Assembly: GCA_903856725.1 (NCBI GenBank)
Contig: CAIOCT010000050.1
Span: 22,551-86,550, forward strand
Direction: 5' to 3'
Length of the DNA: 64,000 nucleotides
Source: an uncultured Verrucomicrobiota bacterium
Lineage (GTDB): Bacteria > Verrucomicrobiota > Verrucomicrobiia > Opitutales > Opitutaceae
A program made the position numbers and the translations under genes. The notes under the pieces are model-generated. The model searched no databases, had not been told where the DNA came from, and saw nothing but the letters and a program-made list of their open reading frames with translations. The number at the start of each line of letters is the position of its first letter. Position 1 is the first letter of the stretch. This document shows, one piece after another, positions 63,951 through 64,000 of the stretch.

Positions 63951-64000
63951 ATCCCCACGCAGCTACAAATTAAATTCCGATCCCCATAAACATTATCCAC
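63923..64000 (-). CDS. gcvP: Glycine dehydrogenase, C-terminal 25 codons (window edge)
   Basis: Reading in from the right edge on the minus strand, the frame gives VDNVYGDRNLICSCVGMEAY, then AAAQA and a TAA stop. This is the characteristic GcvP C-terminus (RVDNVYGDRNLxCSCxPMExY). Only the end is present. GcvP is the PLP-dependent P-protein of the glycine cleavage system, which decarboxylates glycine and passes the aminomethyl group to the H-protein lipoate. The stop lies inside a 25-bp tandem repeat that copies the gene's own final codons. Confidence 0.9.
   Translation of the reverse strand: MDNVYGDRNLICSCVGMEAYAAAQA

Overview
The window reads as ordinary chromosome from a free-living, heterotrophic bacterium of the Verrucomicrobiota, most likely the Opitutae. 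This is inferred from gene content: a DUF1800/DUF1501 pair, a GH109-type Gfo/Idh/MocA oxidoreductase, an OPT-family transporter, LL-diaminopimelate aminotransferase (DapL), a three-subunit SdhCAB of the b558 type, and type II secretion/type IV pilus-like proteins. Most starts lack a recognisable Shine-Dalgarno sequence. There is no rRNA, insertion sequence, prophage or CRISPR array. Genes are packed closely on both strands, and only three gaps exceed 300 bases.

Layout. 1-5 kb: the end of an RsuA-type pseudouridine synthase, a triple-repeat hypothetical protein, then RidA, a D-threonine aldolase-like enzyme and an M19 dipeptidase, together a plausible D-amino-acid and dipeptide module. 5-9.5 kb (minus): an alpha/beta hydrolase and two tandem GH3 acyl-adenylating enzymes, unusual in bacteria. 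9.6-16.9 kb: an RluA-type pseudouridine synthase, a FadB-like bifunctional protein whose dehydrogenase half has lost key residues, a 1047-residue fusion of 2-oxoacid dehydrogenase E1 alpha, E1 beta and E2, and a Tat-exported oxidoreductase. 16.9-22.6 kb: a hybrid sensor kinase, asnS, tRNA-Gly, a PilC/GspF protein and a degenerate NtrC-like regulator. 22.8-30.6 kb: carB, purU, a TPR membrane protein, tRNA-Pro, a LysM protein, a NUDIX hydrolase and a PaaK-like ligase. 30.7-34.2 kb: sdhCAB. 34.2-41.6 kb: an epimerase, lipoproteins, membrane proteins, an isolated lysA 3' remnant, gpsA, a purine nucleoside phosphorylase, an inositol-phosphatase-like enzyme and an EamA transporter. 41.8-49.3 kb: an alginate-lyase-family enzyme, a DEAD-box helicase, a HAD phosphatase, hisC, Sua5, rpsR, tRNA-Arg and aroC. 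49.4-55.3 kb: a P-loop-like hypothetical protein, the DUF1800/DUF1501 pair, GspG, a double CDGSH protein and a YkgJ-type protein. 55.4-64 kb: dapL, panC, panE, an OPT transporter, an FAH-family enzyme, a GH109-type enzyme and the extreme 3' end of gcvP, which runs into a 25-bp tandem repeat.

The genes mostly support central metabolism (beta-oxidation, oxoacid oxidation, the TCA cycle, and amino-acid, nucleotide and pantothenate synthesis), with a polysaccharide and secretion component. I found no clear new defence or mobile system. The best candidates for new biology are the GH3-GH3-hydrolase operon, the E1-E1-E2 fusion, the decayed FadB and NtrC domains, the stand-alone lysA tail and the DUF1501 protein with a GlyGly-CTERM-like tail beside GspG. 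No searches or structure predictions were run. Family names rest on motifs read by eye.
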